NCBI GenBank assembly: GCA_963779325.1
Contig: CAVZXS010000019.1
Span: forward strand, 400,355 to 464,354
Origin: CAVZXS01 sp963779325
Lineage (GTDB): Bacteria; Bacteroidota; Bacteroidia; Chitinophagales; Chitinophagaceae
Direction of reading: 5' to 3'
Length of the DNA stretch: 64,000 nt
The notes under the pieces: model-generated
Seen by the model: the letters and a program-made list of their open reading frames with translations, nothing else
Told to the model about the DNA's origin: nothing
The model's database searches: none
Position numbers and translations under genes: made by a program
In this document: one piece after another, positions 53,699 to 63,435 of the stretch
Layout of the letters: every line of letters starts with the position of its first letter
Numbering within the stretch: the first letter of the stretch is position 1

Positions 53699-54268
53699 AT
53701 GACTGATCAAAAAGATATAACGTCATCCAACTCTGCTTTGGAGCAAGCAGCGTCGGAACCCGCGGAGCATGGCAGTAAAACTTTACTACTCGTACGCCAC
53801 GCTAAAAGTGATTGGGGTGATTCATCAACGAAAGATTTTGACCGACCGTTGACCGAACGCGGCAAAAATGACGCGCCAAAAATGGCGCATCGTTTATTGG
53901 ACAAAAATATTTCCGTTGATGCATTAGTATCAAGCCCCGCGAGGAGAGCAAAAAAAACAGCCCGTCTTTTTGCCGAAGTATTTAAAATAAGTGAAGAGGA
54001 AATTATTTATAAACCCGAATTGTACCTGCCCGGCCTTGAAGTTTTTTATACTGTTGCAGAAAACATGAATGATAAATTCAATACCATCGCTCTTTTTTCT
54101 CATAACCCGGGTATAACTGAATTTGCATACATGCTGACTCCTAACAGTATTCCGATAGTCGGTATTCCTACCTGCGGCATTTTTGCCGTAAAGCTGTATT
54201 CAGATAATTGGAAAGACATACGGGAGGGCAAAAAAGAGTTTTTATTTTTTGATTATCCTAAGGCCTGA
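53699..54268 (+). CDS. sixA: SixA-like phosphohistidine phosphatase
   Basis: This 189-residue protein has the histidine phosphatase motif LLLVRHAKSDWGD (R-H-A/G with the catalytic His), FDRPLTERGKNDAPKMA, DALVSSPARRAKKTARL and ALFSHNPGITEFA (H-N-P). SixA dephosphorylates phospho-His of phosphorelay and PTS proteins. An N-terminal extension (~25 residues) precedes the domain. The stop overlaps the 3' end of the convergent glycosyltransferase by 16 bases. Confidence 0.88.
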   Translation: MTDQKDITSSNSALEQAASEPAEHGSKTLLLVRHAKSDWGDSSTKDFDRPLTERGKNDAPKMAHRLLDKNISVDALVSSPARRAKKTARLFAEVFKISEEEIIYKPELYLPGLEVFYTVAENMNDKFNTIALFSHNPGITEFAYMLTPNSIPIVGIPTCGIFAVKLYSDNWKDIREGKKEFLFFDYPKA

Positions 54269-55353
54269 ACTAATTCTTTAATCGCTGTCTTCAATTTTTC
54301 ATCGTCGGTTTCAATAAATGAATAATTAAAATTTGCCGCCTGATGCAGGGCCGCAGTCAATGAAAAGGTCTTTTGATTGGTGACTAACGCTATTTTCTTT
54401 TGCATTAAATAGCCTGCTAGGTATTCCTGTTCGGTTTGGCCGGGCGTGGGTACTAAAATTGATTTCTTTTTTAGTTTTACCAAATCCATTACGGTGGTAT
54501 ATCCGCTGCGGCTGATGATATATTCGGCCTTTGCCATTTCTTTATTCAACTCATCGGCCGGCAGATGATTATGAAACTGTATCATGCCGGTAGATGGTAT
54601 AACAGTGGGATTGCCCGGCAAGCCTCTTACAATAATGGCCGTACCGTTGTATTGACTTATTTCATTAATTATTTTATTTTCAAAAATAGTACGCTGCGGC
54701 TCGGGCCCGCTCAGTATAAATAGTAAATGATCTTTTTTTTCTTTAACATCTTTTTTCTCAAATCTTGATAATACACCGATATAGCGAAGGGGAACGATCG
54801 GTTTTTTATCCGGGTGCGATAAATTGCCGGCTAAATTTTCAATTCCTTCATTATCCGGTATCCAGCAAGCGGAAAACCTGTGTATGTTTTTATAATTCCA
54901 TTTTTGCAAAAATTTTTCGCTTCCGGCTCCAAACGGGCTTTTGATCAGTAACTGGTGTGTTATAAAAATGCAGGGGATTTTTGTATGATAAAGACCGAAA
55001 CGGTTATCGGAAATTACCGCATCAATTCGTTGATCCCGCACTACTTTTTGCAACCACACATTTTCGGCACGTATGGCTTTAAGTATCTTAGGTATTTGAA
55101 AAAATATTTTTCGTAATAAACCCGCTCTTGTTTTTGCATAATTTACCCTGTATCCGTCTAACTGTATAAAAGAGGCTTCCGGAAACTCGCCGCTTAGGAG
55201 CAACTTATGAGGCCCTTCCGCTGCTATAATTACCTCGGCATTATTGGCAATCAGCTGCTTAATAACAGGTATACACCTTGTGGCATGGCCAAGGCCCCAG
55301 TCGAGCGGAGCCACCAAAATGCGGGGTTTTCTGTGTATTTGTTCTACCGACAA
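54253..55353 (-). CDS. Glycosyltransferase, MurG/MGT-like (GT28-type)
   Basis: A 366-residue protein with the GT-B plan: an N-terminal GLGHATRCIPVIKQLI (the G-x-G-H motif of GT28/MurG-like enzymes), a C-terminal AEYIISRSGYTTVMDLVKLKKKSILVPTPGQTEQEYLAGYL, matching the S-R-x-G-x-x-t/s-x-x-E/D...P-x-x-x-Q-x-x-N/E signature that binds the nucleotide sugar. Such enzymes transfer GlcNAc or other sugars to lipid or protein acceptors. No adjacent sugar genes show the target. The convergent overlap with sixA is small. Confidence 0.85.
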   Translation of the reverse strand: MSVEQIHRKPRILVAPLDWGLGHATRCIPVIKQLIANNAEVIIAAEGPHKLLLSGEFPEASFIQLDGYRVNYAKTRAGLLRKIFFQIPKILKAIRAENVWLQKVVRDQRIDAVISDNRFGLYHTKIPCIFITHQLLIKSPFGAGSEKFLQKWNYKNIHRFSACWIPDNEGIENLAGNLSHPDKKPIVPLRYIGVLSRFEKKDVKEKKDHLLFILSGPEPQRTIFENKIINEISQYNGTAIIVRGLPGNPTVIPSTGMIQFHNHLPADELNKEMAKAEYIISRSGYTTVMDLVKLKKKSILVPTPGQTEQEYLAGYLMQKKIALVTNQKTFSLTAALHQAANFNYSFIETDDEKLKTAIKELVQALG

Positions 55354-55424
55354 TAGAAAATTTTAATTTATTTGTAATATAGCATACTAAATTGTTTGTA
55401 AAATAGTTTAATTTACAAATCCAA

Positions 55425-55574
55425 ATGATGATGCGAACAAATAAAATATATATGTTGTTATTAATTGCAGCATATTTTGTGTGTGCTGTTGCTTGCAGTC
55501 GTAATGTGTATACAACCAAGGCCAAGGGAAACGATTGCGGATGCCCCAATAAAAAAGGCATGGTTGGCTATTAA
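55425..55574 (+). CDS. Tiny lipoprotein
   Basis: A 49-residue frame starting with three Met codons (MMMRTNKIYMLLLIAAYFVCAVACSRN). It has a lipoprotein signal with lipobox V-A-C (AVAC-S) and then a short tail with CGCPNKKGMVGY. Nothing longer overlaps it convincingly; the plus frame starting at 55465 reads through it in another phase. A short exported lipoprotein with a Cys-G-Cys motif is plausible; function unknown. The neighbouring 80-residue frame begins 13 bases downstream, so the two may be co-transcribed. Confidence 0.6.
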   Translation: MMMRTNKIYMLLLIAAYFVCAVACSRNVYTTKAKGNDCGCPNKKGMVGY

Positions 55575-55587
55575 GCATAATGATGAA

Positions 55588-55830
55588 ATGAAGACTCCGA
55601 ACAGAGATATTATTGTACTGCTCAGACATGAGAATATGAATGAGCAGGCCCTTGAACAGGCTGTAGAATGCCTGCATTTCATTCTACAACAAACCGAGAC
55701 CCGCGAAAATTTTTGTATTGCGCATGAATTGGTAAATCGTAATAAGATTACCCAAAAATCAAAAAAAATACTGGCTGCCGCCAGATACGCTGAGCTGAAA
55801 GCTTTTCAGTTTTTAATTTGCAAAAATTAA
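55588..55830 (+). CDS. Small protein, unknown function
   Basis: From the ATG at 55588 (MKTPNRDIIVLLRHENMNEQ) the frame encodes 80 residues, mostly helical (ALEQAVECLHFILQQTETRENFCIAHELVNRN). A longer version starting at 55465 would run through the lipoprotein gene out of frame, so I prefer the Met after it. The ATG follows the lipoprotein stop by 13 bases with GATGAA spacing. The C-terminal KSKKILAAARYAELKAFQFLICKN is lysine-rich. No homology recognised. Confidence 0.5.
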   Translation: MKTPNRDIIVLLRHENMNEQALEQAVECLHFILQQTETRENFCIAHELVNRNKITQKSKKILAAARYAELKAFQFLICKN

Positions 55831-55849
55831 TTTTCCCCTTGCATTTCTT

Positions 55850-56455
55850 TCAGGGTAACGGCGTATCCTTCCACCTCCACAAGTGCATACACGCATACGT
55901 ACGGTAAGGACTCCATTTTTTTGAAATGCGCAGCATCTCTTCTTTTAATTGTTTCTTATTCTCAGTATTTAACTTATACATTTCTATCATGGCATTTTGA
56001 ATACCCAAATCATCAACGGCAAAAACATCCTCGCGACCCAGGGTAAACATCAGCACCATTTCTACCGTCCATTGTCCCACACCTTTTATTTGTGTAAGAT
56101 ATTTAATCACGTCTTCATTACTCATTTTACTGAGCTGTGTATATTCCATTCCGCTGTCTATGGCAAACCGGGCCACGTTTAATACATAATTGGCTTTGGC
56201 ATTTGATAAGCCTATATTTCGTAAGGTTTCAAACGGTGTTTCCGCAATTTGCAATGCAGCGGGTTCTTTAGTACCGTATAAGGCAAGGAAACGCTTATGA
56301 AAAACAGCGGCTACTTTAACGGAAAGCTGCTGGCTCATGATAGAGTAACATAAATGCAGGTAAACTTTTTTTCGCTTTGCTATTTTCAACGGCTCTTTGC
56401 CGTCAATTACTTTTTTTAGTTTTTTGTCTTTGCAGAGATGTTCAATATATTGCAT
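55850..56455 (-). CDS. DNA-3-methyladenine glycosylase, AlkA-type
   Basis: This 201-residue protein has the HhH-GPD core: helix-hairpin-helix YLTQIKGVGQWTVEMVLMFTLGREDVFAVDDLGIQNAM, with K-G-x-G-x-W-T and the catalytic Asp in VDDLG. It removes alkylated bases (3-methyladenine, 7-methylguanine) from DNA. Upstream, LSKMSNEDVIKYL fits the glycosylase lid, and SKKWSPYRTYACMHLWRW ends the fold (AlkA-type). It lacks the N-terminal TBP-like domain of E. coli AlkA, as in shorter family members. No adaptive-response gene is adjacent. Confidence 0.88.
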   Translation of the reverse strand: MQYIEHLCKDKKLKKVIDGKEPLKIAKRKKVYLHLCYSIMSQQLSVKVAAVFHKRFLALYGTKEPAALQIAETPFETLRNIGLSNAKANYVLNVARFAIDSGMEYTQLSKMSNEDVIKYLTQIKGVGQWTVEMVLMFTLGREDVFAVDDLGIQNAMIEMYKLNTENKKQLKEEMLRISKKWSPYRTYACMHLWRWKDTPLP

Positions 56456-56491
56456 TGAGCAAGATAAGAAGAACCCGGGAGTTTATAAAAG

Positions 56492-57265
56492 TCAACCGTT
56501 GGCCCATTCCCGAAAAGATTGTACTCTTTCGCGGCTGATGATAACTTCTTCCTGCTTTTGCCCGTTTTTTAAAATCAGTTTCAGGCGGCTGTTTATATAA
56601 GGCCTTACCTGCGCTATACTTGAGTAGCGTACAATGTATCGCCTGTTGAGCCGGAAAAAATCTTTGGGGTATAAAAGCGACTCTAATTTGTCCAGCGTAT
56701 AATCTACTAATAATTTATTCCCTTGCTTATCTACCAGGTACACTACTTTGTCATCCGCCTGGAAATATTCTATTTCTTCGGTAGCTACAAAAAACATTTT
56801 TTGACCCGCACGGGCTAAAAACCTGTCCTTGTGCTGCGGTCGCTCCAACTGCTGCAATACTTTTGAAATTTCTGAATACGCATTAGCGGCATTACCTGAG
56901 GATGTTATGCTTTCTAATTTATCCAACGCGGCAAATAAGCCTTCTTCGGTTATCGGTTTCAACAAATAATCTATACTGAATAATTTAAAAGCATCTAATG
57001 TGTACTGATCGTAAGCCGTTGTAAATATCACCGGCTTTTTATATTCAATTTTTTTGAAAATATCAAAACAAAAACCATCGGCAAGATGTATATCCAGGAA
57101 TAAAATATCGGGGTGATTATTTTGAGAAAGCCACTGCACGGCATCTTCTACGCTGTAGATGTGTGCGATAACATCCACATCAGTACGATACTTGTTCAGT
57201 AAAAAACGTAAACGTTCCGCTGCCGGTAATTCATCTTCAATTATTAATGCTTGCATAATTTTCAA
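56492..57265 (-). CDS. LytTR-family response regulator
   Basis: 257 residues in two domains: a receiver (QALIIEDELPAAERLRFLLN, phospho-acceptor D in ILFLDIHLADGF, and KPVIFTTAYDQYTLDAFKLFSIDYLLKP) and a LytTR DNA-binding domain (FLARAGQKMFFVATEEIEYFQADDKVVYLVDKQGNKLLVDYTLDKLESLL, then FFRLNRRYIVR). It works with the adjacent sensor kinase, overlapping it by 29 bases. LytTR regulators bind direct repeats; no target site was identified. The kinase-regulator order is usual in Bacteroidota. Confidence 0.94.
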   Translation of the reverse strand: MKIMQALIIEDELPAAERLRFLLNKYRTDVDVIAHIYSVEDAVQWLSQNNHPDILFLDIHLADGFCFDIFKKIEYKKPVIFTTAYDQYTLDAFKLFSIDYLLKPITEEGLFAALDKLESITSSGNAANAYSEISKVLQQLERPQHKDRFLARAGQKMFFVATEEIEYFQADDKVVYLVDKQGNKLLVDYTLDKLESLLYPKDFFRLNRRYIVRYSSIAQVRPYINSRLKLILKNGQKQEEVIISRERVQSFREWANG

Positions 57266-58286
57266 CGGTTACAACGGGTAGTAAAACAATAAACTCTTTT
57301 TCGCCCTGTTCTATAGTTATATGTTGGCCCGTGGTTAAAAAATACCTGTCATCAATATTTTTTAAACCGATTTTAGATGACGGTTCATTACTGATCTTGG
57401 GCTGCAGGGTATTGCGTACGCACAATTCATTTTCGTTGGTAACGGTTATGCTGATCTTGAGAGGCTTGCCCGGCGATGCGATATTGTGCTTTATTGCATT
57501 TTCTACCAACATTTGTAATGCGGCCGGCACAATATATTGATCATGATAAGCCGGCGGTATATCTATAACTATCTGTAAGGACTGCGGGAACCTTTTTTTC
57601 AATAAAAAATTATACGGTTGTAAAAACTCCAGCTCTTTACCCAAAGCTATCAATTCCCTGTCCTGGTTGTGCAAAATGTAATGGTATACTTTGGAGAAGG
57701 ATTCGATAAATTTATTGGCTTCATCATTTTCTTTCATTACCATTCCTGCCAGTACATTCAGGTTATTGAAAAGAAAATGGGGATTGACCTGCGATTGTAT
57801 ACGTTGCAATTGAACCTGTACATTCATTCGCATCAACTCTTCCGCTTCCACTTGTTTAATTCTGTATTGATTTAAATAATAAAAAACGGCGTTTAATAAA
57901 TGAAAGAGCAAAGAGACAAGAACGGTATATGTAAGTGTAAGTTTCAGTGCGATGCCCAAGCCCGCCATTTGCGCTAATATGTATTGCGAGAAAACCCAAC
58001 AAACCAATGTTGTAAAGAGAAGACTTACAAAAGTAGCGCTGAGGAAAAGCGTTATTTTTCGTTGCAAACTTTTTTCTTCGCCGGCTACCCATTTATTAAA
58101 CAAGGGATGCAGCAACCTGCTGATTTCCCAAGTGCCAAGCGTTATTAAAAAAATAATACCTATGGCGTGATATGGTGAAACAGGGAGATTGAAATATGTA
58201 TACAGATTGCAAAAAGCCGTATTGGCATAAGTATACAGTGACAAACCAAGTATAAACCAGTAGCGATATTTGTTGCGGAAAAGCAT
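57237..58286 (-). CDS. LytS-type sensor histidine kinase
   Basis: 349 residues: four N-terminal membrane helices (RYWFILGLSLYTYANTAF, then helices to about residue 155), a His_kinase domain with LQRIQSQVNPHFLFNNLNVLAGMV (phospho-His in NPHFLFN), ELEFLQPYNFLLKKRFP, and a HATPase domain with MLVENAIKHNI and SSKIGLKNIDDRYFL. It phosphorylates the LytTR regulator encoded directly after it; the 29-base overlap implies coupled translation. The ligand is unknown because the membrane part has no recognised sensor domain. Confidence 0.93.
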   Translation of the reverse strand: MLFRNKYRYWFILGLSLYTYANTAFCNLYTYFNLPVSPYHAIGIIFLITLGTWEISRLLHPLFNKWVAGEEKSLQRKITLFLSATFVSLLFTTLVCWVFSQYILAQMAGLGIALKLTLTYTVLVSLLFHLLNAVFYYLNQYRIKQVEAEELMRMNVQVQLQRIQSQVNPHFLFNNLNVLAGMVMKENDEANKFIESFSKVYHYILHNQDRELIALGKELEFLQPYNFLLKKRFPQSLQIVIDIPPAYHDQYIVPAALQMLVENAIKHNIASPGKPLKISITVTNENELCVRNTLQPKISNEPSSKIGLKNIDDRYFLTTGQHITIEQGEKEFIVLLPVVTVENYASINN

Positions 58287-58310
58287 TTTATCAAAATTCT
58301 AAACAAAAAA

Positions 58311-58337
58311 ACCGGCCGGTAGTTCATACAGGCCGGT
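58311..58337 (-). terminator. Hairpin after the FAS1 gene
   Basis: ACCGGCC and GGCCGGT pair around a 13-base loop; on the minus strand it is followed by a T7 run, 17 bases after the FAS1 stop. Confidence 0.65.
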
Positions 58338-58353
58338 AGTTTTTTGGTGTTTT

Positions 58354-59300
58354 TTAAGGCAACAGCACACGGTCTATTACATGTATAACACCGTTGGTAG
58401 CCATTATATTAGCGGGGCTGATAAGGGCTGAATTTGTACCATTACCCGCACCCTTTGCGGTAATACTGGCTCCGTTTATGGCGAATGTTATGCTTTTACC
58501 TGTTAATAAGGTAGCTGCTGTACCTCCGTTGGTTATATCGCTGGAGAATGCACGGCCGTTCAGCACATGAAACTTCAATACATCGCTGAGTGCGGTAACA
58601 GTAGCAGCATCTGCATTTGCAATGGCCGTACTGTCAAAGCCTGCTGTTACAAATGCTGCATTGGTTGGTGCAAATACCGTCCTTACATCGGCGCCGTTAA
58701 CTGCGGGCACGAGACCTGTTTTAGTCAAAGCCTGTACTAAACGGGCAAAATTTGGATTGGCAATTGCAACACCGGCTATATTAGCCGCAGGTGGAAGCAA
58801 CACTTTGTTTATTACATGTATCACTCCATTCTTTGCAGATAAATCAGCTTGGTCTACTTTAATACCGTTGATGAAAACACCCGAGGCGTTCCTTGTAGCA
58901 AAAATTTTTCCGCCGCCGTAAGTTGTTACTTCTGCATTGGGGCCTGCCGGCACATCAGCTGCCTTAACAATAGAAGTTAATACATGGTAACGAAGTACCG
59001 CTTTTAAAACATTAACATCAGCCGCTGTAATAGCTGCTTCGGTAGGAAAACCTGCGGCCAAAATCCTGCGTTGGTTGGTGCAAATACAGTGAGCCCTTGT
59101 GTTTTTAATGTATCCGCCAAGCCGGCTCTTAAAACCGCTGCTTCTAAATAAGAGAAATCGGGATTGTTAACCACGATAGCAACGATATCGTCTTGTTGCA
59201 ACGGAGCAGGATCATCGTCTTCGCACCCGGTAAAACTTATAAATAAAGCGGTGGCTAAAGTCATGGCGCCTATGCGCTTGAAATAATTTTTAATTTGCAT
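58354..59300 (-). CDS. Two-domain FAS1 (fasciclin) lipoprotein, one frameshift
   Basis: From the ATG at 59300 (MQIKNYFKRIGAM) a lipoprotein signal ends at FISFTGC. Two FAS1 domains follow: LTVFAPTNAGF, then LRYHVLTSIVKAADVPAG, NGVIHVINKVLLPP; and TVFAPTNAAFVTAGFDS, then LKFHVLNGRAFSSDI, NGVIHVIDRVLLP. FAS1 domains are extracellular adhesion modules. The frame breaks near 59070: GGATTTT where GGATTTTT would restore NAGF-LAAGFPTEAAI, so the two readings (59300 to about 59072 and about 59070 to 58354) are one gene of ~315 residues. A T-run error is the simplest cause. It probably sits on the cell surface. Confidence 0.85.
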
Positions 59301-59502
59301 AATAGATGTTTTTCTTTTATAACAACAAAAAACCTGCGCGGATGAGTGCGGGGGAGTGAACCGTAAGGATGTTTGGAGTGAGTTGTAAAAAAATCCCGGC
59401 AAGCCGGGAAATTAACCGATAAACCAAATCTTTATGTCGGAATGAGTTGGTTGCCCGCCTAGGTTATTTAGGTTACAGACAATAATATGACAGATGAGAG
59501 GT

Positions 59503-60991
59503 TTAAGTTGTTTCCCAACTCATGCTTCCATCTTTTTCATCTTTTAGTAAAATACCGACTTCGGCTAATTGATTTCTGATCTTATCGCCGGTGGCAAAAT
59601 CTTTTTTATTTTTTGCTTCTTTGCGTATATCAATCAGTAATTGCATCACGCCTTTTAGTTTTTCATTATCAGCACCTGCTATACTTTGTAAGCCAAATAT
59701 ATTTTCCATATAAATTTTCAATTGTTTTTGCAACAAAGTAAATGTTTCGCGCGACAAGGCAGATACAGCAATCGTTTTATCTTTCATTGAATTGATAACC
59801 GGTACCAACTCAAACATATTGGCCAGTACTTTTGCCGTACTGAAATCATCATTCATAAATTCATCAAACTCAGCGATAAGTTATTTACTTTTGTATCAAG
59901 TTCTTTATCTGCCGCAGTTTTCGTTCTGCATGTAGCTCATAAATCTGTATTTTTCATATGCTTCCCACAAACGCTTCAATCCTTTTTCCGCTGCCTGTAA
60001 GGCCTCATTGCTGAAATCAAGGGTGCTGCGGTAATGTGTTTGCAAAATAAAGAACCGGATCACCATCGGGTGATATGCTTTTTCAAGAATGGGATGATTG
60101 CCGCTGAACAGTTCCGTGAGCTTAATTACGTTATTATAGCTCTTCCCCATTTTTTTGCCGTTAACGGTGATCATATTATTATGCATCCAGTAACGAACCG
60201 GTGATACATGATTGCAGATGGTGCTTTGTGCTATTTCACTTTCATGGTGCGGAAATTGCAGGTCCATACCGCCGCCATGAATATCAAACTGAGCGCCTAA
60301 ATATTTGGTGGCCATAGCCGAGCACTCAATATGCCAACCGGGGAAACCTACGCCCCAGGGGCTTTTCCAGCGCATAATATGCTCCGGTGCTGCGTTTTTC
60401 CAGAAAGCAAAATCAGCCCGGTCCTTTTTTTCTTCCTGTCCTTCCAGTTCCCTTGTTGTTTCCAGCAGATCTTCAATCATTCTTCCGCTCAGTTTTCCAT
60501 AATCATGTTTGGCCGCATATTTTTTTACATCAAAATAAACAGAGCCGTTCACTTCATAGCCATAGCCTGCCTCAATGATCTGTTCAATCATTTCGATCTG
60601 CTCAACAATATGGCCGGTGGCGGTCGGTTCGATAGAAGGCGGCAGGCAATTGAACTGCACCATGGCCCAATGATACAGGTTGGTATATTTCTGCACCAGC
60701 TCCATGGGTTCCAGTTTTTCAAGCACCGCTTTTTTGGAAATCTTATCTTCGGCTTCCCTGCCCTCTTCTTCAAAATGGCCGGCATCAGTGATATTGCGTA
60801 CATACCTTACTTTATAGCCCAGATGCTGCAGGTAACGAACATCACATCAAAAGTAATATAGGGCCGGGCATGCCCAAATGACTTTCGCCGCTTACGGTGG
60901 GTCCGCACACATACATGCCCACATGACCGGGTGTAAGGGTTTAAAAACTTCTTTTTGTCTTGTAAGAATTATAAACTTTTAATTCGCTCAT
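59503..60991 (-). pseudogene. cysS: cysS, cysteinyl-tRNA synthetase, interrupted by about five one-base indels
   Basis: Joined across frames it gives a normal-length CysRS (~495 residues): MSELKVYNSYKTK from the ATG at 60991, TPGHVGMYVCGPTVSGESHLGHARPYI (HIGH-like motif and zinc Cys), ITDAGHFEEEGREAEDK, WHIECSAMATKYLGAQFDIHGGG, MHNNMITVNGKKMGKSYNNVIKL (KMSKS as KMGKS) and the DALR C-domain to 59503. Indels lie near 60945 (A-run), about 60870 and 60845 (CC to C twice), near 59928 (A-run) and near 59882 (AA to A). Because cysS is normally single and essential, sequencing error is likelier than loss; a true pseudogene would need a second copy. Confidence 0.85.
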
Positions 60992-61181
60992 AATTATTTT
61001 AACTGTTAGCTAATAGCATCAAGCCGTTAGTTTCTTATAATAGAATTAAGATTAGTGATTTTTTGTACGATGAGGCAAAAATAGTGTTTATCGCCTCTTT
61101 TAAGCGAAACAACAACAACAAAAGATATGTGAGCGGAGTAACATGAGACAAATATAATTATTTACAGGGAATATATGTATT

Positions 61182-62323
61182 TCAGGGCTTAGATCCTTTC
61201 AATTGCGTATCCGTCACCAGCATGTAATGATCGGAATAGTTTTTTTAATACGCTTAAACTGTAGAATTTTAAATGTCTTATCCGCCAGGATATAATCAAT
61301 ACGCAGCGTAGGCGAAAGGGAAGAAAAGGTACGACCGATGCCATATCCTTTTTTTAAAAAGGCATCCTGCATAAGGCCACGTATAGTTGCTTGAAGTAAG
61401 CGTAGAAACTCGGCACATCATTAAAATCGCCGCACATCAGTTTGGGATAAAGGCTTTTATTGAATTCCTGTTTTACTATTTGAGCTTGCCTGCCGCGGTT
61501 GGTAAAACCTCTTTTTAATTTTGAAAGTATAGTTTTTCATTTTCTGAGCAGGCTGTCATCTGCTTTTTTAATGCCGTTTATATTTTCATAATCTGTTTTT
61601 CCTGAACTGTACCGATTGCAGATGCGTCGGTATCAAATTAGTTATGTGGTCCATCATTAAATTTTATATCGATATGCATTACGGCTTCAGGTAATGAGGG
61701 CGGTGTAAACACGACCAATTACCCGAATCTATAATGGGAAATATTAAAAAATAACGGTGCCGATATAATGCCTGTAACCGTCATTGCCGAAGAAAAAATA
61801 GAAATAAGGGTAATTTAATTTATCTCTTATGTAATAGAGATTCGGGTAATAAGCATTATCATCCGAATGAAAAAACTCCTGGAAGCAAAGCACATCTGCA
61901 TTCTGTTCTTTAATCTGTTCCATCATCTTCATTCTTGTTTGACTGCCTTTGTTTTTATTTTTTTCAATTCAATTAAACGGGCCACATTCCAGGTAGCTAT
62001 TCGCAGTGTATTGCTGTCTTTGGCAGTAATAAATGCGGGCGGCTGTTTGTGAAAGGCAAAAAATACACTGATGCTTTTATAGCCAATCAATAAAACAAGA
62101 GCGGAAATCAGAGCAAATTTTGGTTTAAGTATAAGCCAGAATAAACCAAAAGCAATAACAAGTAAAAGTGTAATGGGAAAACCAAGCCCGAGAAAAGCGA
62201 TAAACCACCATCTTACCGGGATTAGAGGTAAGGAACCAGGCAGGATAATAAAAAAACCAGCGCGGTTATTACATTAAGAATAATAAATAAACGTTTACTG
62301 AAACGGCGTATGTTACTTGGCAC
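61182..62323 (-). pseudogene. Endonuclease/exonuclease/phosphatase-family membrane protein, frames broken
   Basis: Frames joined from a GTG at 62323 give PSNIRRFSKRLFIILNVITALVFLL, two further membrane helices (FPITLLLVIAFGLFWLILKP, ALISALVLLIGYKSISVFF), then the EEP domain: NTLRIATWNVARLIELKK (T-W-N-V), MEQIKEQNADVLCFQEFFHSDD (catalytic E in Q-E), HYIGTVIFSKYPI, THLQSV, MCGDFNDVPSFYAY (G-D-F-N) and RIDYILADKTFKILQFKR. Family members are membrane-anchored phosphatases or nucleases. At least four one-base indels, mainly in A-runs and T-runs, break it (near 62222, 61937, 61745 and 61236, for example). The same pattern of damage as in cysS suggests sequence error. Confidence 0.7.
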
Positions 62324-62406
62324 ATTGCAATTTACCTATAAAACGTAAACTAAAGAAGCGAAGTATAAAATAATGAATGATAAAATATTTTTAAACACCT
62401 GTTAAG

Positions 62407-63352
62407 CTAGGTACCATACACATCTTCTTCACCCGCTTTTTTCAACAGATCTTTTTCTTCCTGTGTTAAACTGTCAAATCCTTTTTGATTTATTTTTGTA
62501 CTCAAGAATATCATCAATTCTTTTTTGTGTAAGATTGGGCGTTCGAGTGAAAGGCTTTGAAGTGGATTTATAAAAAAGTTCCTCTTTTATACTCTTTCCC
62601 TTTTTGGGTTTATCAGGATTAAATAAATTATTAACCCAATCGTAGGCATTGTTCATCCATTCGCTCCAGTCGTGGCCACGACGCATTAAATAAATAAACA
62701 AAAAACCCATAGCCGCACCCGCCAGGTGAGCAATATGGCCGCCGTGATTACTGTATGGTATAGTGGCGAAATCAATAATAATATAAAGCAATGTAATCAC
62801 CCAGAGCGGAATACCGCCGTTAATAAAAGGAAAGAAACGAAAATCGGGAGCTATCATGGTAGTGGCAAGGGCGATGGCCATAATACCCGCTGATGCACCA
62901 ATGGCTGAAGCCTGTGATAAACCGGGTTTTAATGCGGGTAAAAAATTATAAGCAAGAATGAACGCCAATGCACCGGCCAATGCGCCGTAAATGTATACGG
63001 GGATAATTTTCTTGTTACCGGTAAAGTCCTGGAAAATATAACCAAACACCCAGAGCCAAATCATATTACCGATGATATGCCATACCCTGTCATGTACAAA
63101 CATATGGGTAATGACAGTCCAGGGTCGTACAATTAATTTATGAGTATCGGCAGGTAAGCCAACCCATTGTAAAAAATTCGTATTGTATTTTATAACTCCT
63201 GAAGTGGTATCTCCCTCGCTTACAAAATACATAAGCTTAACAAATGCGAGTATGCAAAATATAATCAGGTTGATGCTGATAAGCAATACCAGTGCATTGT
63301 TTTGCTGACCGAGTAAAAAGCGGCTTTTATTTTGTTGTTCGTAATAGGCCAT
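62407..63352 (-). CDS. Rhomboid-family intramembrane serine protease, one frameshift near its C-terminus
   Basis: About 314 residues: six helices, with the catalytic Ser in SAIGASAGIMAIALA (G-x-S-x), catalytic His in GGHIAHLAGAAMGFLF, and the loop-1 WR-like region RPWTVITHMFVHDRVWHIIGNMIWLWVFG (H-x-x-x-N). Rhomboids cleave membrane proteins within the membrane. The last ~30 residues continue in another frame after an A5 run near 62496: EYKINQKGFDSLTQEEKDLLKKAGEEDVYGT, stop at 62407. It lies 83 bases downstream of a second rhomboid gene. I start at the Met at 63352. Confidence 0.88.
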
Positions 63353-63435
63353 GTAGTACAAAAATAACTTACAAATTCATAAGTAGGAATTATCTAAACT
63401 TAAAAGAAGGCTGTAAAATAGACTTTTAACTTCTT

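Noticed and set aside
55465..55830. 121-residue version of the small gene
   Set aside because: Its first 41 codons run out of phase through the lipoprotein gene; the inner Met at 55588 is preferred.
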